A stretch of DNA of 64,000 nucleotides from Marthasterias glacialis (GCA_911728455.2 OU452226.1:24380872-24444871), one strand, 5' to 3'. Shown: positions 17,630 through 28,561, counted from the stretch's first letter. Translations and numbers: made by a program. Notes: generated from the sequence alone by a model not told the origin.

Positions 17630-18306
17630 GGCCCTGATGGGACATTGCAAATCGCATAAATCTTTGCAAATATTTGCGATGTCGCAAATATCTGCGCAAA
17701 TATTTGCGATGTTGCAAATATCTTTGCAAATATTTGCAATGTCGCAAATATCTTTGCAAATATTTGCGATGTTGCAAATATTATCGCAAACTTTGTCGCA
17801 TACTTCGCATATTTGTGCGGGGTATTTTTTCAAGAACCTAAAGGGTATTAAAGTTGTTCGGGCTCCAGCCTCCACGCGTGGGTATAAGACCTTTCTTTTG
17901 TATGGTGGAACCCAAACAATTTGAAGACCCTCTAAGCTCCTAAAGAAATGCACTGCACAAATATGCAAAGTATGCGACAAAGTATGCGTTAATATTTGCG
18001 ACATCGCAAATATTTGCAAAAATATTTGCGACACCGCTAATATTTGCTAAGATATTTGCAAAGATATATGCGACATCGCAAATATTTGCTAAGATATTTG
18101 TGACACCTCTAATTATTTGCTAAGATATTTGCGACACCGCTAATTATTTGCTAAGATATTTGCGACATTGCAAATATTTGCAAAGATATTTGCGACATTA
18201 CAAAAATTTGCAAAGATATTTGCAACATCGCAAATATTTGCGCAGATATTTGCGACATCGCAAATATTTGCAAAGATATTTGCGATTTGCGTTGTCTCTT
18301 CAGGGC
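17630..18306. mobile_element. Foldback element A with tandem-repeat arms (GGCCCTGAAGGGACAT ends)
   Basis: The left end GGCCCTGATGGGACATTGC and right end GTCTCTTCAGGGCC are inverted repeats. The left arm (about 17640-17800) is a tandem array of a unit of about 30 bp whose core is GCAAATATTTGCGATGTCGC. The right arm (about 17985-18290) is an array of the reverse-complement unit. A spacer of about 180 bp lacks the array. Each unit is itself nearly palindromic, so the DNA can form both a long hairpin and many small cruciforms. Open frames in the arrays are artefacts. The architecture resembles the FB elements of Drosophila and the TU elements of sea urchins. No clear target duplication could be fixed. 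Confidence 0.8.
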
Positions 18307-20484
18307 CACCATTCTATAGACAGCACAGCCATAATAAAATGGTCAGTGGTTTTGCTCTGGAGTATTGAGATGAGTAAGGATGATATTAACTTACTGTCAG
18401 ACAGACACACAGTGAAGGAAGTACGTACTAGTCCGAATAAACTTTGAGTTTGTATTCCTGGCACACTATTTTTAGAATCGTCCGCTTTGATGAGAAAGAC
18501 AATTAGTTGTTGTTTGATGTGCAGCACTGAGTCACGGGGGTTACCGTTGATGGTATTTTGTGACCCACAGCTGATCTGATTGAGTGTGTGTTGTCTTTGA
18601 TTGAGGGAATTTCGAAATCGTTAGTTCTATTCTTGAAAACCTTCTCTGTTTGTCTGCCACTGCAAAGCGACCGAGATTTGCATTTACTTGGCTTGCGAGT
18701 GAACGACTTATTTGATTAAGAATGACAACCAGGATCAAGATGGTGGGGTACTGTGTGGCTCCATGGCTAGTCTTACGATGTTCCAGACATCTGAGAAGGA
18801 AAACGTTTGGCGGAGAGAGGGTGAATTGGATCAGGCACCTATAAGGCAATGTTTGTAGTGGCTTTTACAGGGACCATGGATTCTAACAGCACTCGATTAT
18901 TTGCATGCTTTGTTTTCGTTCAGAATACAACTAAAAAGGCACCATTCGTTTAATAGTCAATCTGAACGACAACCGAAATTACATGTCACTTGTCACTGAA
19001 ATAATTGATCGATAGAGATGAACAAACACCCTTTTTTAACAAGCATTTTGTGACAGAAACGTCACCAGCTGATTGAAAGGCAGTTTGCTTTTGGGGCCAT
19101 AAAAATAATGGTGATTTCGATAAAAATGTGTAAGGGGAGATCAATATTTTGTTAAATATTCTCTAGGCCAATTTTAGTGCAATGTGATGGGGTTGTATTG
19201 CTCATAGATACACAATTATGACAGACAATGCTACAAATCAAACGCAGTTTTTTTTTTTTTTTGCTCCATGAACGTTTGATCTGATATGAGCAAAGCAGCG
19301 TCTGGCTGATTTGCACATCTCCCATTCCCTGACAGCAAGCCAATAAGAGTATTCGTGTTGATGTATTGTCCATGACAGCGTGTAAACATCGTCCGTAACT
19401 GCATTAATAATAACTAAATCAGTATTACAGTTTGCTCATATAACGGTTGCCAACCTTCATTGGTACGCATCCCTTAATTCACGTAAACCACCTTAGATTG
19501 ACAGAATCCTATCCTTAAAAGACACAAATGGAGTCATTTTCGTAAACTCATACATCCACCGATTGTCTAACACGATTGCTAGCTCGTAGGCCCGATTGTT
19601 TTGACTCATACCCACGTGGTCGTGTGCCACAGCAAACTTTATACGGTGAATTTGCATTGAAGTGTGTCCCCTCAACACTGGTGAGATTGACTCTTTACAA
19701 TGATCGCAGATTTGCCCTTACATAGTACAAAGGTGTCAATTACAGTTTTGAATTACTCTCGGCCCCACCGGTCATCAAACATGTTTTGGATGTTTTAATT
19801 TGTGCAGAAAATTCCAAGGTAAACTGGAACGAGCGCGTGTTTTCCAGAGCATGTAGCTGTAACGACCATCCAGCACAGCATCAATCTCCATGACGGGCAG
19901 TCCGTTGCAATATTAATACAAATGTATTGAAATGTTGGGTGTACTTTCCATACTGCTATTTAAAAAAGCAAATAACCGTCAAACCTTGACGATTGGGCCT
20001 ACCAGTGTTTAGTTTTCAGAGTGTGATAGTGAATGTTTCATTGACAAACTCCTGTCCATGCCTGCGCAATGATTATTTGAGTAATGTGTTTAATTTTTTA
20101 TTTGAACCAATCCAGAGGCGAAGGCAAGTGGACAAAGGGTGCAGTTGCACCCCTCCCCCCCCCCCCACAACATCTTACCCCATGTCAGCCGCTGCACACT
20201 GTGAATGTTGCTATAATCATGCAATTTTAAAATAAATTGCACTCTCTACAAATATCTGTGCCCCCTTTCTCCCATCAGACTTTCTGAAGGCAAAATGAAG
20301 AGCATTCTATTGTTAGTTTTATCTGACAGGTACATCGGATGTATGATTTCCGTTTTAGAGAATGTGCTGTTGAAAAGAGACTGTTTGATCACACAAAGCC
20401 TCAAATCCCACATCTTTTCCACACCAGAAAAAGTATCATCTTTTTGTCTTTCTTTTTTCGTTTTGTGATCCTCCTTTTTATGGT
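18307..20484. other. Gene-less stretch, nothing recognised
   Basis: Non-coding sequence between two foldback elements. No open frame with recognisable protein character and no convincing splice-consistent exon set on either strand. Confidence 0.4.
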
Positions 20485-20893
20485 GGCCCTGAAGGGACAT
20501 CACACATCGCAAATATCTTTGCAAATGAACTATTTGCGAAAATAGTTGCGATTTCGCAAAGTTTATCGTGAATTTGCAAAGATATCTGTGATTTTGCAAA
20601 CTTTATCGTTAATATCTTATCTTACTCTATCGTAAATATTGCGATGTCGTACACTTTACAGCAAATATTAATAAAATGAAGTCTGGACCTCAAAATGTTA
20701 CAAGCCTCTAGTTTCTTGACGTGTGACATTCCAAATACTGGCAAAGACATTTGCAATAATATTTGCAACAGCACAATTAGGTCCGCAAATATTTGCAAAG
20801 ATAGTAACGGTAATATTTGCAACATCGCAAAATATTTGTGACATCTCAGCTATTCGCAAAGATATTTGCGATGTGCGATGTCCCTTCAGGGCC
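20485..20893. mobile_element. Foldback element B (same family as A)
   Basis: The left end GGCCCTGAAGGGACATC and right end GATGTCCCTTCAGGGCC are perfect inverted repeats. The arms contain degenerate copies of the TTTGCAAAGATATTTGCGA-type unit, more diverged than in element A. At 409 bp it is shorter than A. Confidence 0.82.
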
Positions 20894-21124
20894 ATCCAAC
20901 TTTTGCTACACATCATACGAAAGCGAAAAATACTCAAATGACATCAATATGTTTTAGGCATTTACGGAGGTCCCCCCCCCCCTTCATAATCATCTTTCCA
21001 AACTGAAATGTTCAACTCCAAATTATCTAAATTCTTTGAGATCAAGTAATATGAGAGAAGGTTTCATTTCGTTTTTCAAAGGAGAACATTTGGCTAATCG
21101 TCTTCATCTTGATGTTTGTTACAG

Positions 21125-21219
21125 GATGTTGAAGACCGATCAAGAGAGACCGTCAGCTTTAGACTTGAATACATAACTTACTGAACAAACTGAAGTCACA
21201 TAAAGTCACTCTTTTCACG
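21125..21219 (+). other. Possible 5' non-coding exon of the GPCR gene
   Basis: Preceded by TTTGTTACAG and followed by G|GTGAGTG. A second acceptor, TTTGAAATCAG at about 21343, would place the receptor start codon 14 bases into the next exon and remove the poly-T tract as intron. This is inferred from splice-site quality only. Confidence 0.3.
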
Positions 21220-21356
21220 GTGAGTGCCGACCAAGCCCATCAAAGTACAGCTATCTTGTTGAATAACGGTGAATTTTAGGAATTATTGACAACTTGCGAT
21301 TTTTTTTTTTTTTGCCTTTGGGACAAATTGTATTTGAAATCAGTGACACCATTAGT

Positions 21357-22820
21357 ATGTTTGAGACATCGATGACGTCACCGAATACATCTGTGTGGGA
21401 CAACGCAACATTGACTGCAACCATGACAACATCTGCCACACCTAGTAACATTTCAGTTACTTTGGAGAATGACGTTGACAACGTGACGTCACTATCAAAT
21501 ATGGCTACTGAAGTGCCTTTTCTAACATACGTCCTCGCGGTAACCGTTGCATCTATTATATTCATTATAACTTTCATTCCTAATACCATCATCATCATGT
21601 TGGTTATCATCGACCGCAAACTGCGCAAGCTCAGTAACTATTACATCATCAGCCTGGCCGCGGCAGATTGCATTGTGGGAGCTCTGGTCATGCCGTGCAT
21701 GGCCTCTTATACGGTGTTGGGCCACTGGGCTCTGGGTGGTCTAATATGCGACCTGTGGATCGTGTTTGATTTCATGTGCTGTACCGCCTCGATGCTGAGT
21801 CTATGCATGATATCGCTGGACCGCTACTGGGCCATCACTGAACCGCTCAAACACATGGGACGGAGAAGCCGCAAGAGGGCGCTGTTCTTTGTTGCGTGTA
21901 TATGGGTCATATCAGCTGTGTGTTGGGTACCAGCGATTATTATTTTCCGCTTTGCTGAAGGGGACTTTGGGCAAGAGAACGAATGTTCATACTTAACCGA
22001 TCCCATATATATACTAATGTCTTCTGTATGTATATATTACATACCAATGTTTGCAATGGTTTTCCTGTACATGAAGGTGTACTTGGCAGTGAAGAGACAA
22101 TTTAAAAATATCGAGAATCTTGAAGATTGCAAGGAAACGAAAGGAATTAAGAATGAAACAGGTCAGGTTGCTGACCCAGATTCTACAAATGGAAAAATGC
22201 ACTGCGCCTGTAGTCGCAACGACGAACCCGTGGAGCTGTCGTCTACGCATGCGTATCAGAATCAAGGATTCGACACTGGTAACGAGTCGAAACAGAGACA
22301 TGTATCTTCTGACACCCAGACGTCTCATTGTGATAGTTCACTCGAGCCAAAGTCAATCGCCTTGGATATCACGGGACACAATGGTGAACTTGATAACAGT
22401 ACCACGTACCTGGCACCAATGAACGATACAGTGACATCATTGTCTCTCAGCGTTGTTACTACGAACCCCGAGTCGACCGCAGTAGAGATGAAAAAGTTAA
22501 GAATGCGCAAGGCTCGCGCCAAACACGCAGAAATTAACAGACGAACCGCCCGAACTCTCGGCATCATCGTGATCCTATTCCTCATCTGCTGGCTCCCCTT
22601 CGTTGTCCTATTCCCCATCAATGGGTTTTGCGAATGCATACCAGGGAAACTGTACGAGGCTTCCTATTGGCTGGCCTACCTGAATTCGACCCTAAACCCT
22701 TTCCTGTACGGCTTCAGTGTGGACTTCAGAAAAGCATTGAAAAGAATGTTTTGCAGGAAATCCAGCATCCATGAGGTCTCCTCATTTGATGATGGTTTAC
22801 TGGGTGACAACAAGAACTGA
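21357..22820 (+). CDS. Class A aminergic GPCR (muscarinic/histamine-like), intronless coding region
   Basis: A 487-residue seven-transmembrane receptor in one exon. The start is the first ATG in the frame; the upstream open extension has no ATG and crosses a poly-T tract. The extracellular N-terminus has sequons at N10, N16, N31 and N42. TM1 spans about 55-83 (N76) and TM2 carries the conserved D104. TM3 contains C131, the amine-binding aspartate D138 and DRY 155-157. C210 is the likely disulphide partner in loop 2. TM5 is about 213-240. A long third intracellular loop (about 245-395) precedes TM6 with CWLP at 411-414. TM7 has YWLAYLNSTLNPFLY (437-451), and a short basic tail follows. The TM7 phrase and the GHWALG-CDLW stretch before TM3 resemble muscarinic and histamine H1/H3 receptors. 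The presence of D3.32 supports a biogenic amine or acetylcholine ligand; the exact ligand cannot be read from sequence. The third loop is Ser/Thr-rich and may be phosphorylated. Confidence 0.95.
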   Translation: MFETSMTSPNTSVWDNATLTATMTTSATPSNISVTLENDVDNVTSLSNMATEVPFLTYVLAVTVASIIFIITFIPNTIIIMLVIIDRKLRKLSNYYIISLAAADCIVGALVMPCMASYTVLGHWALGGLICDLWIVFDFMCCTASMLSLCMISLDRYWAITEPLKHMGRRSRKRALFFVACIWVISAVCWVPAIIIFRFAEGDFGQENECSYLTDPIYILMSSVCIYYIPMFAMVFLYMKVYLAVKRQFKNIENLEDCKETKGIKNETGQVADPDSTNGKMHCACSRNDEPVELSSTHAYQNQGFDTGNESKQRHVSSDTQTSHCDSSLEPKSIALDITGHNGELDNSTTYLAPMNDTVTSLSLSVVTTNPESTAVEMKKLRMRKARAKHAEINRRTARTLGIIVILFLICWLPFVVLFPINGFCECIPGKLYEASYWLAYLNSTLNPFLYGFSVDFRKALKRMFCRKSSIHEVSSFDDGLLGDNKN

Positions 22821-22929
22821 AATACATCCCGAACTCTCTTGACGACAGTCGTTCGCTATGCAATACTCATGTCGATTGGTCACAATATCAGCAAGCTGTT
22901 CAGCTAAAAAAAAAAAACATGAATAGCAA

Positions 22930-22935
22930 AATAAA
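22930..22935 (+). terminator. Candidate polyadenylation signal of the GPCR gene
   Basis: AATAAA about 110 bases after the stop codon; it is the first consensus hexamer downstream. Confidence 0.5.
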
Positions 22936-23067
22936 AGCTGGATACCAACAGGCAATATGTGAATGATGTGGCATCTTGGCTGGTTATCTGTTTATGCTTA
23001 TAGAGACAGTGTTCTGCTAAGGGATTACTCGTTAATTGAAACTGGGTCGTTTGGGCCTATGCACTTT

Positions 23068-23129
23068 AATTCATTATGATTATGGCACAACAAGTTTAAC
23101 TTATGATTATGGCACAACAAGTTTAACTT
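23068..23129 (+). repeat. Two-unit tandem repeat (27 bp)
   Basis: The phrase ATTATGGCACAACAAGTTTA occurs twice in tandem with a 27-bp period. Confidence 0.9.
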
Positions 23130-23134
23130 GGAAC

Positions 23135-23290
23135 AATGGTAGATTTTTAGACGGTCCTTTTTCAAAGTTCTCACCAGTAGTACGCGTGCTCGGATCTACG
23201 TGCGCATTACTGAGCATGTGCACGCATTCTCAGAACTGTAAACAGGGACCGTTGTGTCTGCTGCCGCCAGCGTCTGAAAAGTCTCCCATT
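23135..23290 (+). mobile_element. MITE family with AATGGGAGACTTTT ends (copy 1)
   Basis: The right end AAAAGTCTCCCATT and the degenerate left end AATGGTAGATTTTTAGACGG are inverted repeats. The body (GGTCCTTTTTCA, CCAGTAGTACGC, GTCTGCTGCCGCCAGCGTCT) matches the reverse complement of the element at 35689-35846. It is about 155 bp long with no coding capacity. Confidence 0.85.
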
Positions 23291-23417
23291 ATGGTAAAAT
23301 GAAGTGCCTTGAACGTGCACATACAAAGTTCACAGACACACTCCTGTTTACTAATCATTGAATGAATTAAACCCCCTTTTTTTGCAACGTCACTGCCCAC
23401 AGGTTTACAAAAGAAGT

Positions 23418-23536
23418 CTCTTAAAGTTTTAGATTGAAATTCACACTAATCTATTGAAGCGTGAGGGACAACCTGCAGATGATTTATGCTATAGTTTCAA
23501 TCAATTAGAGTTAATTTCAATCTAAAACTTTAAGAG
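23418..23536. repeat. Perfect 24-bp inverted repeat element
   Basis: The arm at 23418-23441 (CTCTTAAAGTTTTAGATTGA...) is exactly reverse-complementary to 23513-23536, with a spacer of about 71 bp. Confidence 0.9.
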
Positions 23537-23539
23537 AGT

Positions 23540-24277
23540 AGAGGCGGCTTTCACAAATACAGTGATTTTTAATACACATATTGCCGGTAATATTGTGCTA
23601 TCAAAAAAAGGTACACAAACTATGAAAACAAAGAGAAAACCAGTGCCCCAAAAAATTTCGCCAATATCTCAAAAAAGCTATCACCTTTTGAAATTACATT
23701 TGCACAAGTTAGTTTTGTGTTCTATATAATACATTTATTTACAATTAAATTAGACAGCAACAAAACTACGATGCAAATCTTTCTTAATATAACATTGATG
23801 ATAAATCTAGCATCATTTTTGTATTGAACTAGCTGCATATTACCTTAAGTACAGACTTATATATCTAATTGTTTATTTATTTATTGTTAGTATTTTTTTC
23901 CATTTAGTTTTTAAATGCAATTCGCCCACCACAAGGCCCAAAGGCTACTCAAGGTGTGGACTACTTTTTGAAGGGATAGAAACCTGCCCCAATGCGCAGA
24001 AACAAGACATGGAGAGATATAAACGCAAGTCTCTTCGCAGCACAGCTAAGAACAGGGAGGGGTAAATGAATCCGTTGCGAGACAAACATAATGTACCTGC
24101 CTCTAAAATAGGTCCGTATTTAAGGGTCGGTATTCCGAGTACTTACATTTCAGCCTCACTAAAAAAAAAACCACTAGTGGCTTTGTAACTTTAATAAACA
24201 ATACAGCTGGGATAATATATATTTATTTTTTTACAAATTATATTATTTTTTTTTATTTTAATAGGGTATCCTACAGC
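23540..24277. other. Gene-less stretch, nothing recognised
   Basis: AT-rich non-coding DNA with poly-A/T runs; no gene or clear repeat seen. Confidence 0.4.
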
Positions 24278-24433
24278 GGCCCTGAAGGGACATCGACTAG
24301 TCAGGACTACTCGCAAATATTTTTGCGACGTCGTATATTTTTTCACGACTATTATTCGCGACGTAGTACATTAATTCACGACTAGTCGTACACTTATTCA
24401 TGACGTGTCGTGCATTTATGTCCCTTCAGGGCC
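24278..24433. mobile_element. Foldback element C (same termini, different interior)
   Basis: GGCCCTGAAGGGACATCGAC at the left and ATGTCCCTTCAGGGCC at the right form perfect inverted 16-bp ends. The 156-bp interior is built of self-complementary words such as CGACTAGTCG, GACGTCGT and ATTCACGAC. It keeps the palindrome-rich style of elements A and B but has a different core sequence. TATC occurs just outside both extended ends, which might be a short target duplication. Confidence 0.8.
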
Positions 24434-24586
24434 ACCATAGTATCCTGTTTCTTAAGTCAAGAAAATATATTTGTGTATGATTAAAATTCAAAGCATTTTG
24501 AGAGGAATGGGAAATTAAACAGCTGGAAGCTCGAGATTAGCCTTGAGGATTTTTTAAAGGTTCTCCAGGGTTATCCGGGGTTTAAC

Positions 24587-24837
24587 CTCGAGTTACCCCG
24601 AGTTACCTCGAGTTACCCCGAGTTACCCCGAGTTAACTCGAGTTACCTCGAGATACCTCGAGTTACCCCGAGATACTTCAAGTTACCTCGAGTTACCCCG
24701 AGTTACCTCGAGTTACCCCGAGTTACCTCGAGTTACCTCGAGTTACCCCGAGTTACCCCGAGATACCTCGAGTTACCTCGAGTTACCCCGAGTTACCTCG
24801 AGTTACCTCGAGTTACCCTGAGTTACCTCGAGTTACC
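24587..24837. repeat. 10-bp minisatellite, (CYCGAGTTAC)n
   Basis: About 25 tandem 10-bp units alternating between CTCGAGTTAC and CCCGAGTTAC, with some GATAC variants. Many CTCGAG palindromes occur. Confidence 0.97.
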
Positions 24838-25690
24838 ACGTTTAATTCTGCATTTCTCCCTTATGACTGTGTGACAACCAAGTGTCTGCATTTCTGATTA
24901 CATGTAGACACTTGATCACAAATTATTACGAACATGTCCAATTGTTACAAAGAAGTGTCACTTACGAATAAAACACAAATTTAACTTAAAGTTGAAAAGT
25001 CTACGCCGCCATTTTTTTTCAGTAGTTTTTCCTTTAGGGGTAAATTTTTTAATCAGTCATTGGTAACAGTCTGTGTTTTTTCCTACACGCTAAAGTCACA
25101 CAATGTGTAATATAGTTTTTCCCAATCAATGTCAATTTTGTTTTATTCAGTTTCATCATGTTTTCTCTAGTTCATTCAAACTAGGGTTTCCTTTTAACTA
25201 CTCTTGCATTCAAATTCGTTTTCGTACACACGTGAGTCCGCTCTCATTCAGGTTTGTTTCAATCATTCTATTCCATTTAAAGACGTTCAAGGTTACATTT
25301 TCACAATTCTTCTGTTTAATTTGCACATACCCAGTTACGATATTGGTGAAATTGATTGGTTGACCAACCTCTTGCTGTTGGCTTTTGCCAAATTGACTGA
25401 CCATGTGTGACCTAATGAATAAGAATGATCTTATTTGAACCACTGAATGCGAAACTGCTGAAATGACTTCGTTTGACTGTTGAATGCTGACGCAACGGAG
25501 CATTTATTTTCAAACGAAATTGAATGAGCCGGCTGTCTAATTGAATGAATTGTGGAGTCCCTCAACCAAACTTTTTAAACTAATTTGATTAAAAACCTAC
25601 ATTCAAGGTTTCCAAAAATCTTGATAAAAACCGCGGTTGTCCCACGTTTGTACCGACTATTTTGGGAAACCTTGGTACCAACGTACCTTG
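24838..25690. other. Gene-less stretch, nothing recognised
   Basis: AT-rich non-coding DNA. Open frames at 25103-25410 have no recognisable domain. Confidence 0.4.
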
Positions 25691-25762
25691 CCTTAACGTG
25701 TGTCACGCACAATTATGTCCGACATGGACTGTTGAGTTCGACAACAATTTTAAATTCATTAT

Positions 25763-26062
25763 GTCCGACCCATTGTGTCCGACGGACACAATGGGTCGGA
25801 CCTGAGGGTTCGTCAGACACAATGGGTTGGACGTAACGGTCGGTCTCAGTGGGTCGGACATAATGTTTCGTCGGACACAATGGGTCGGTGGTAATGGTTT
25901 GTGGAACAAAATGGATCGGACATAATGATTTTATCGGACACAATGGGTCGTAGATAATGGTTTGCCGGACCAATAGGTCAGACACAATGGTTTGTCGGAC
26001 AAAATTTGTCGAACATAATGGGTCAGCATTTTCTCGTCGGACATAATGGTCCATGTCGAACA
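25763..26062. repeat. Degenerate minisatellite of GGACACAATGGGTCGGACATAATG units
   Basis: Roughly 30-bp units built from two half-units, 'GGACACAATGGGTC' and 'GGACATAATGGTTTGTC', repeat with divergence. The left end is an inverted pair: 25763-25780 is reverse-complementary to 25784-25801. Open frames on both strands are repeat artefacts. Confidence 0.85.
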
Positions 26063-26375
26063 AAATGGCGTATAAAACACGCGTGAAAGAAACAGAACCA
26101 AGCCCTTCGAACTACATTATTTGAATACACGCGAGGTTTGCATAGGCTATTCACCGCCTTATTAGTAATCCTTTTTTTTTTCTCTGAAAGTTCTGTGTGT
26201 TTTCGAGTTTGTTTTCACCCAGGGGATACCAACTGAGCTACTGCAAAGAGCGATCAAATATACGCCTATTCAACCTAGATACTTAGATTAAGTCAAGATA
26301 AAGTTAAATATAAGAACGAAGTGTTTTCCCAGACGGATTGTCATTGTGTATGGTTGTGTGTTTGTTGGTTGGTGG

Positions 26376-26462
26376 GTTTGTTTGTCTGTCTGTCTGTCTG
26401 TCAGTCTGTCGGTTGGTCGGTCGGTCGTTTTGGTCGGTTGGTTGGTTGGTCGGTTGGTTTGT
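26376..26462 (+). repeat. (GTCT)n / (GGTC/GGTT)n microsatellite
   Basis: A run of GTCT units followed by GGTC and GGTT units. Cys-Leu-Ser-Val-rich open frames across it are artefacts. Confidence 0.95.
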
Positions 26463-27508
26463 TTTGTTTGTGCGGGTTTGTTGCTGTTGTTTTTTCAGCA
26501 TTTTATTCAGCATTGAATTGTTTTGTACAGTTATATGAGTTTATCATGATCTGATTAAAAGTTAAATACTCATTGTTGATAGACAGTTATTTTCGCCATT
26601 ACTTCCAACCAGAAAAAAAAGAATCGATTGCGACATTCTAATTATAGGGGCCTACCTTTAAAATGATAATAATATTAAAATGTTGTTTTCCTTATAGCTT
26701 ATTGAAAAGGCTGTATATTATATAATTGCTATTACGGTTTAAAAACGGTTCATATAAAAATTACAAAATGTTAAGCCAGTCTGCATGAAATTTACAAAGC
26801 ATCAAGAAAGGTTTGTTTGACATTTCAATAATTTGCGCTTCGTTATTGACGTCGACCAACAAAACACTGCTCTGACGTCGACACCCAAAAATTTATTGCA
26901 GTGAAATATTCTATTTGGAGAGAGTTCCTTCTTTGTGACTCTAAGACTCGATGTGATATCCAGTGGATTCTAAGTCAGTATGATTAATAACTAACGGACA
27001 ATGAGAATAGATGTTTCTATAACTCGATTTCTTTTCGTTCAGACTTAATTAAGAAACGGTCATATTTACGATTCGTTGCTATTACAGAATCGGTTTTAGT
27101 GAGACATTGGAAAACCATGGACATTTTGCAATAAATAGCGGATGCAGTTTCAATTATTCCGTTTATGAGTAGGCCTAAATTAAATTGCGGAACTCTGATT
27201 CACAATAAATTAACATTAGAATGCGTGCAAATATCACGGATAAATTAAAGGCACTATTAAGTCACAAATCAAACTGGTTTTTAATCAATTTGTTCAAAAG
27301 AGAGTTAGTCAAGTGGCATTTAGTCTTCGGAGGGACGTATCTAGTAGTTATTAAAGGGTGAAGACATTCATTTTGCAAACTCGACTGTATCTTGATAAAA
27401 AAAATTGGGGGAAAACATACCAGAGGCGGCAGTTTCAGGTCTACTCTATTATCGAGACTATGGCCCACAGTCCGAATCAAGCGACTTCGGCTACGGCTAT
27501 GGCTGCTG
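26463..27508. other. Gene-less stretch, nothing recognised
   Basis: AT-rich non-coding DNA; no gene or clear repeat recognised. Confidence 0.4.
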
Positions 27509-27792
27509 CAGGCCCAATTTCATAGAGCTGCTTAACGGCCGATTTTGTGCGTACTGTGCGGTTTCCATTTCATAGCGCTGCTAACCGTAAGCACACGAAA
27601 AGGCATGCTAACCGTAGTGCTTGCTGTATGAAAATGAATGACGTAACAATGCAAATCCATGGTAAACGCGTAAGTTGGCTGCCTTATTTTCTTGCTAACC
27701 TGTGAAATACGCTTACGCTTAAGCAATTTTTTCTGCTATAGTTAGCACGAAAGTTTGCTTACCGTTAAGCAGCCCTATGAAATTGGGCCCTG
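27509..27792. mobile_element. MITE with CAGGCCCAATTTCATAG ends
   Basis: The left end CAGGCCCAATTTCATAGAGC (followed by TGCTTAACGG) and the right end (CCGTTAAGCAGCCCTATGAA then ATTGGGCCCTG) are 30-bp inverted repeats with very few mismatches. The 284-bp body contains further TAACCGTAAGC / GCTTACGCTTA self-complementary words and no ORF of interest. Related half-ends occur near 38600-38625 (TTATGAAACTGGGCCCTG) and 63620-63640 (CAGGGCTCAGTTTCATTAAG). Confidence 0.9.
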
Positions 27793-28185
27793 ACTGCAAC
27801 GACATTGTTAAAAAATAAAAAATAAAAAAATAAAATAAAAAAAATTGGACTTTTCGGCACTCCAGCCGTAGCCACTGCCGAAGCTGCTGAAATTTAAGAG
27901 AATAGACAATTTTTGAGCATTAGAAAAATTCCTAGCAACGTGCCCATTTGATTGACAGACTTGGAGAGTTAAAAAAAAAAAAAAAAAAAAAACATTTGTT
28001 CGAGAATGCGATGACCTATAAAAATCTTTAAACTGTATATTTATAACGCGCCATGTCTGTCATAAATGACACCCCTGGCGCCGAATTATCAAATCTAGTA
28101 GAGTGGAGATTGTTACGAATGATTTTATGAGACGAAACAGCCATAATGCAACACCATGAAAGGGATACAAGGTGAGGTAGCGCAT

Positions 28186-28368
28186 ATTGCTGCCAGACCA
28201 TGCCAGAAACACCGGTGCAAACTCCCTTCTCTTTACGATAAGTGTACTGGGTTCTTTTACATGCATTACACACCACACGGGACCAACAGCTTTACGTCCC
28301 ATCCGAAGGACGAAGCAATGGTTAAATGTCTTGCTTAAGGACACAAGTGTCAAGACCGGGACTCTTTC
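28186..28368 (-). repeat. tRNA-derived SINE fragment (family 1, minus)
   Basis: The body phrases 'CCAGAAACACCGG', 'GATAAGTG...TGGGTTCTTTTA', 'CCCATCCGAAGGACGAAGCA' and 'CAAGACCGGGACTC' are in the same order as in the copies at 40466, 42075 and 60328. It stops at the box-B region, so the tRNA-like head is missing. Confidence 0.85.
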
Positions 28369-28561
28369 TCACTTGTTTGTTCAATCATTATCTTTGTTGG
28401 TGGTTTGTTGGATTCTCCAACGTCTGCAAGACACTCAGTGGGCATTGTTATTCGTGTCAATTGTTACTGAAGCAGCATTCAAGCACTTAATACAGTTCTT
28501 CATTGGAAACATTACACGGTGTTGATATTTCCCAATAATTGTGCAATGGTGTTAACAAACC

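Noticed and set aside
17640-18290. CRISPR-like regularly spaced repeats
   Set aside because: Repeats are directly tandem without unique spacers, the arms are inverted, and the host is a eukaryote.
17523-18447. Several overlapping open frames on both strands (Ala/Ile/Phe or Tyr/Leu/Arg/His repeats)
   Set aside because: They are translations of the foldback arrays; 30-bp units keep frames open by chance.
21294-21356. Longer GPCR N-terminus through the poly-T tract
   Set aside because: No ATG in that extension and it crosses a low-complexity tract with a likely splice acceptor at 21343.
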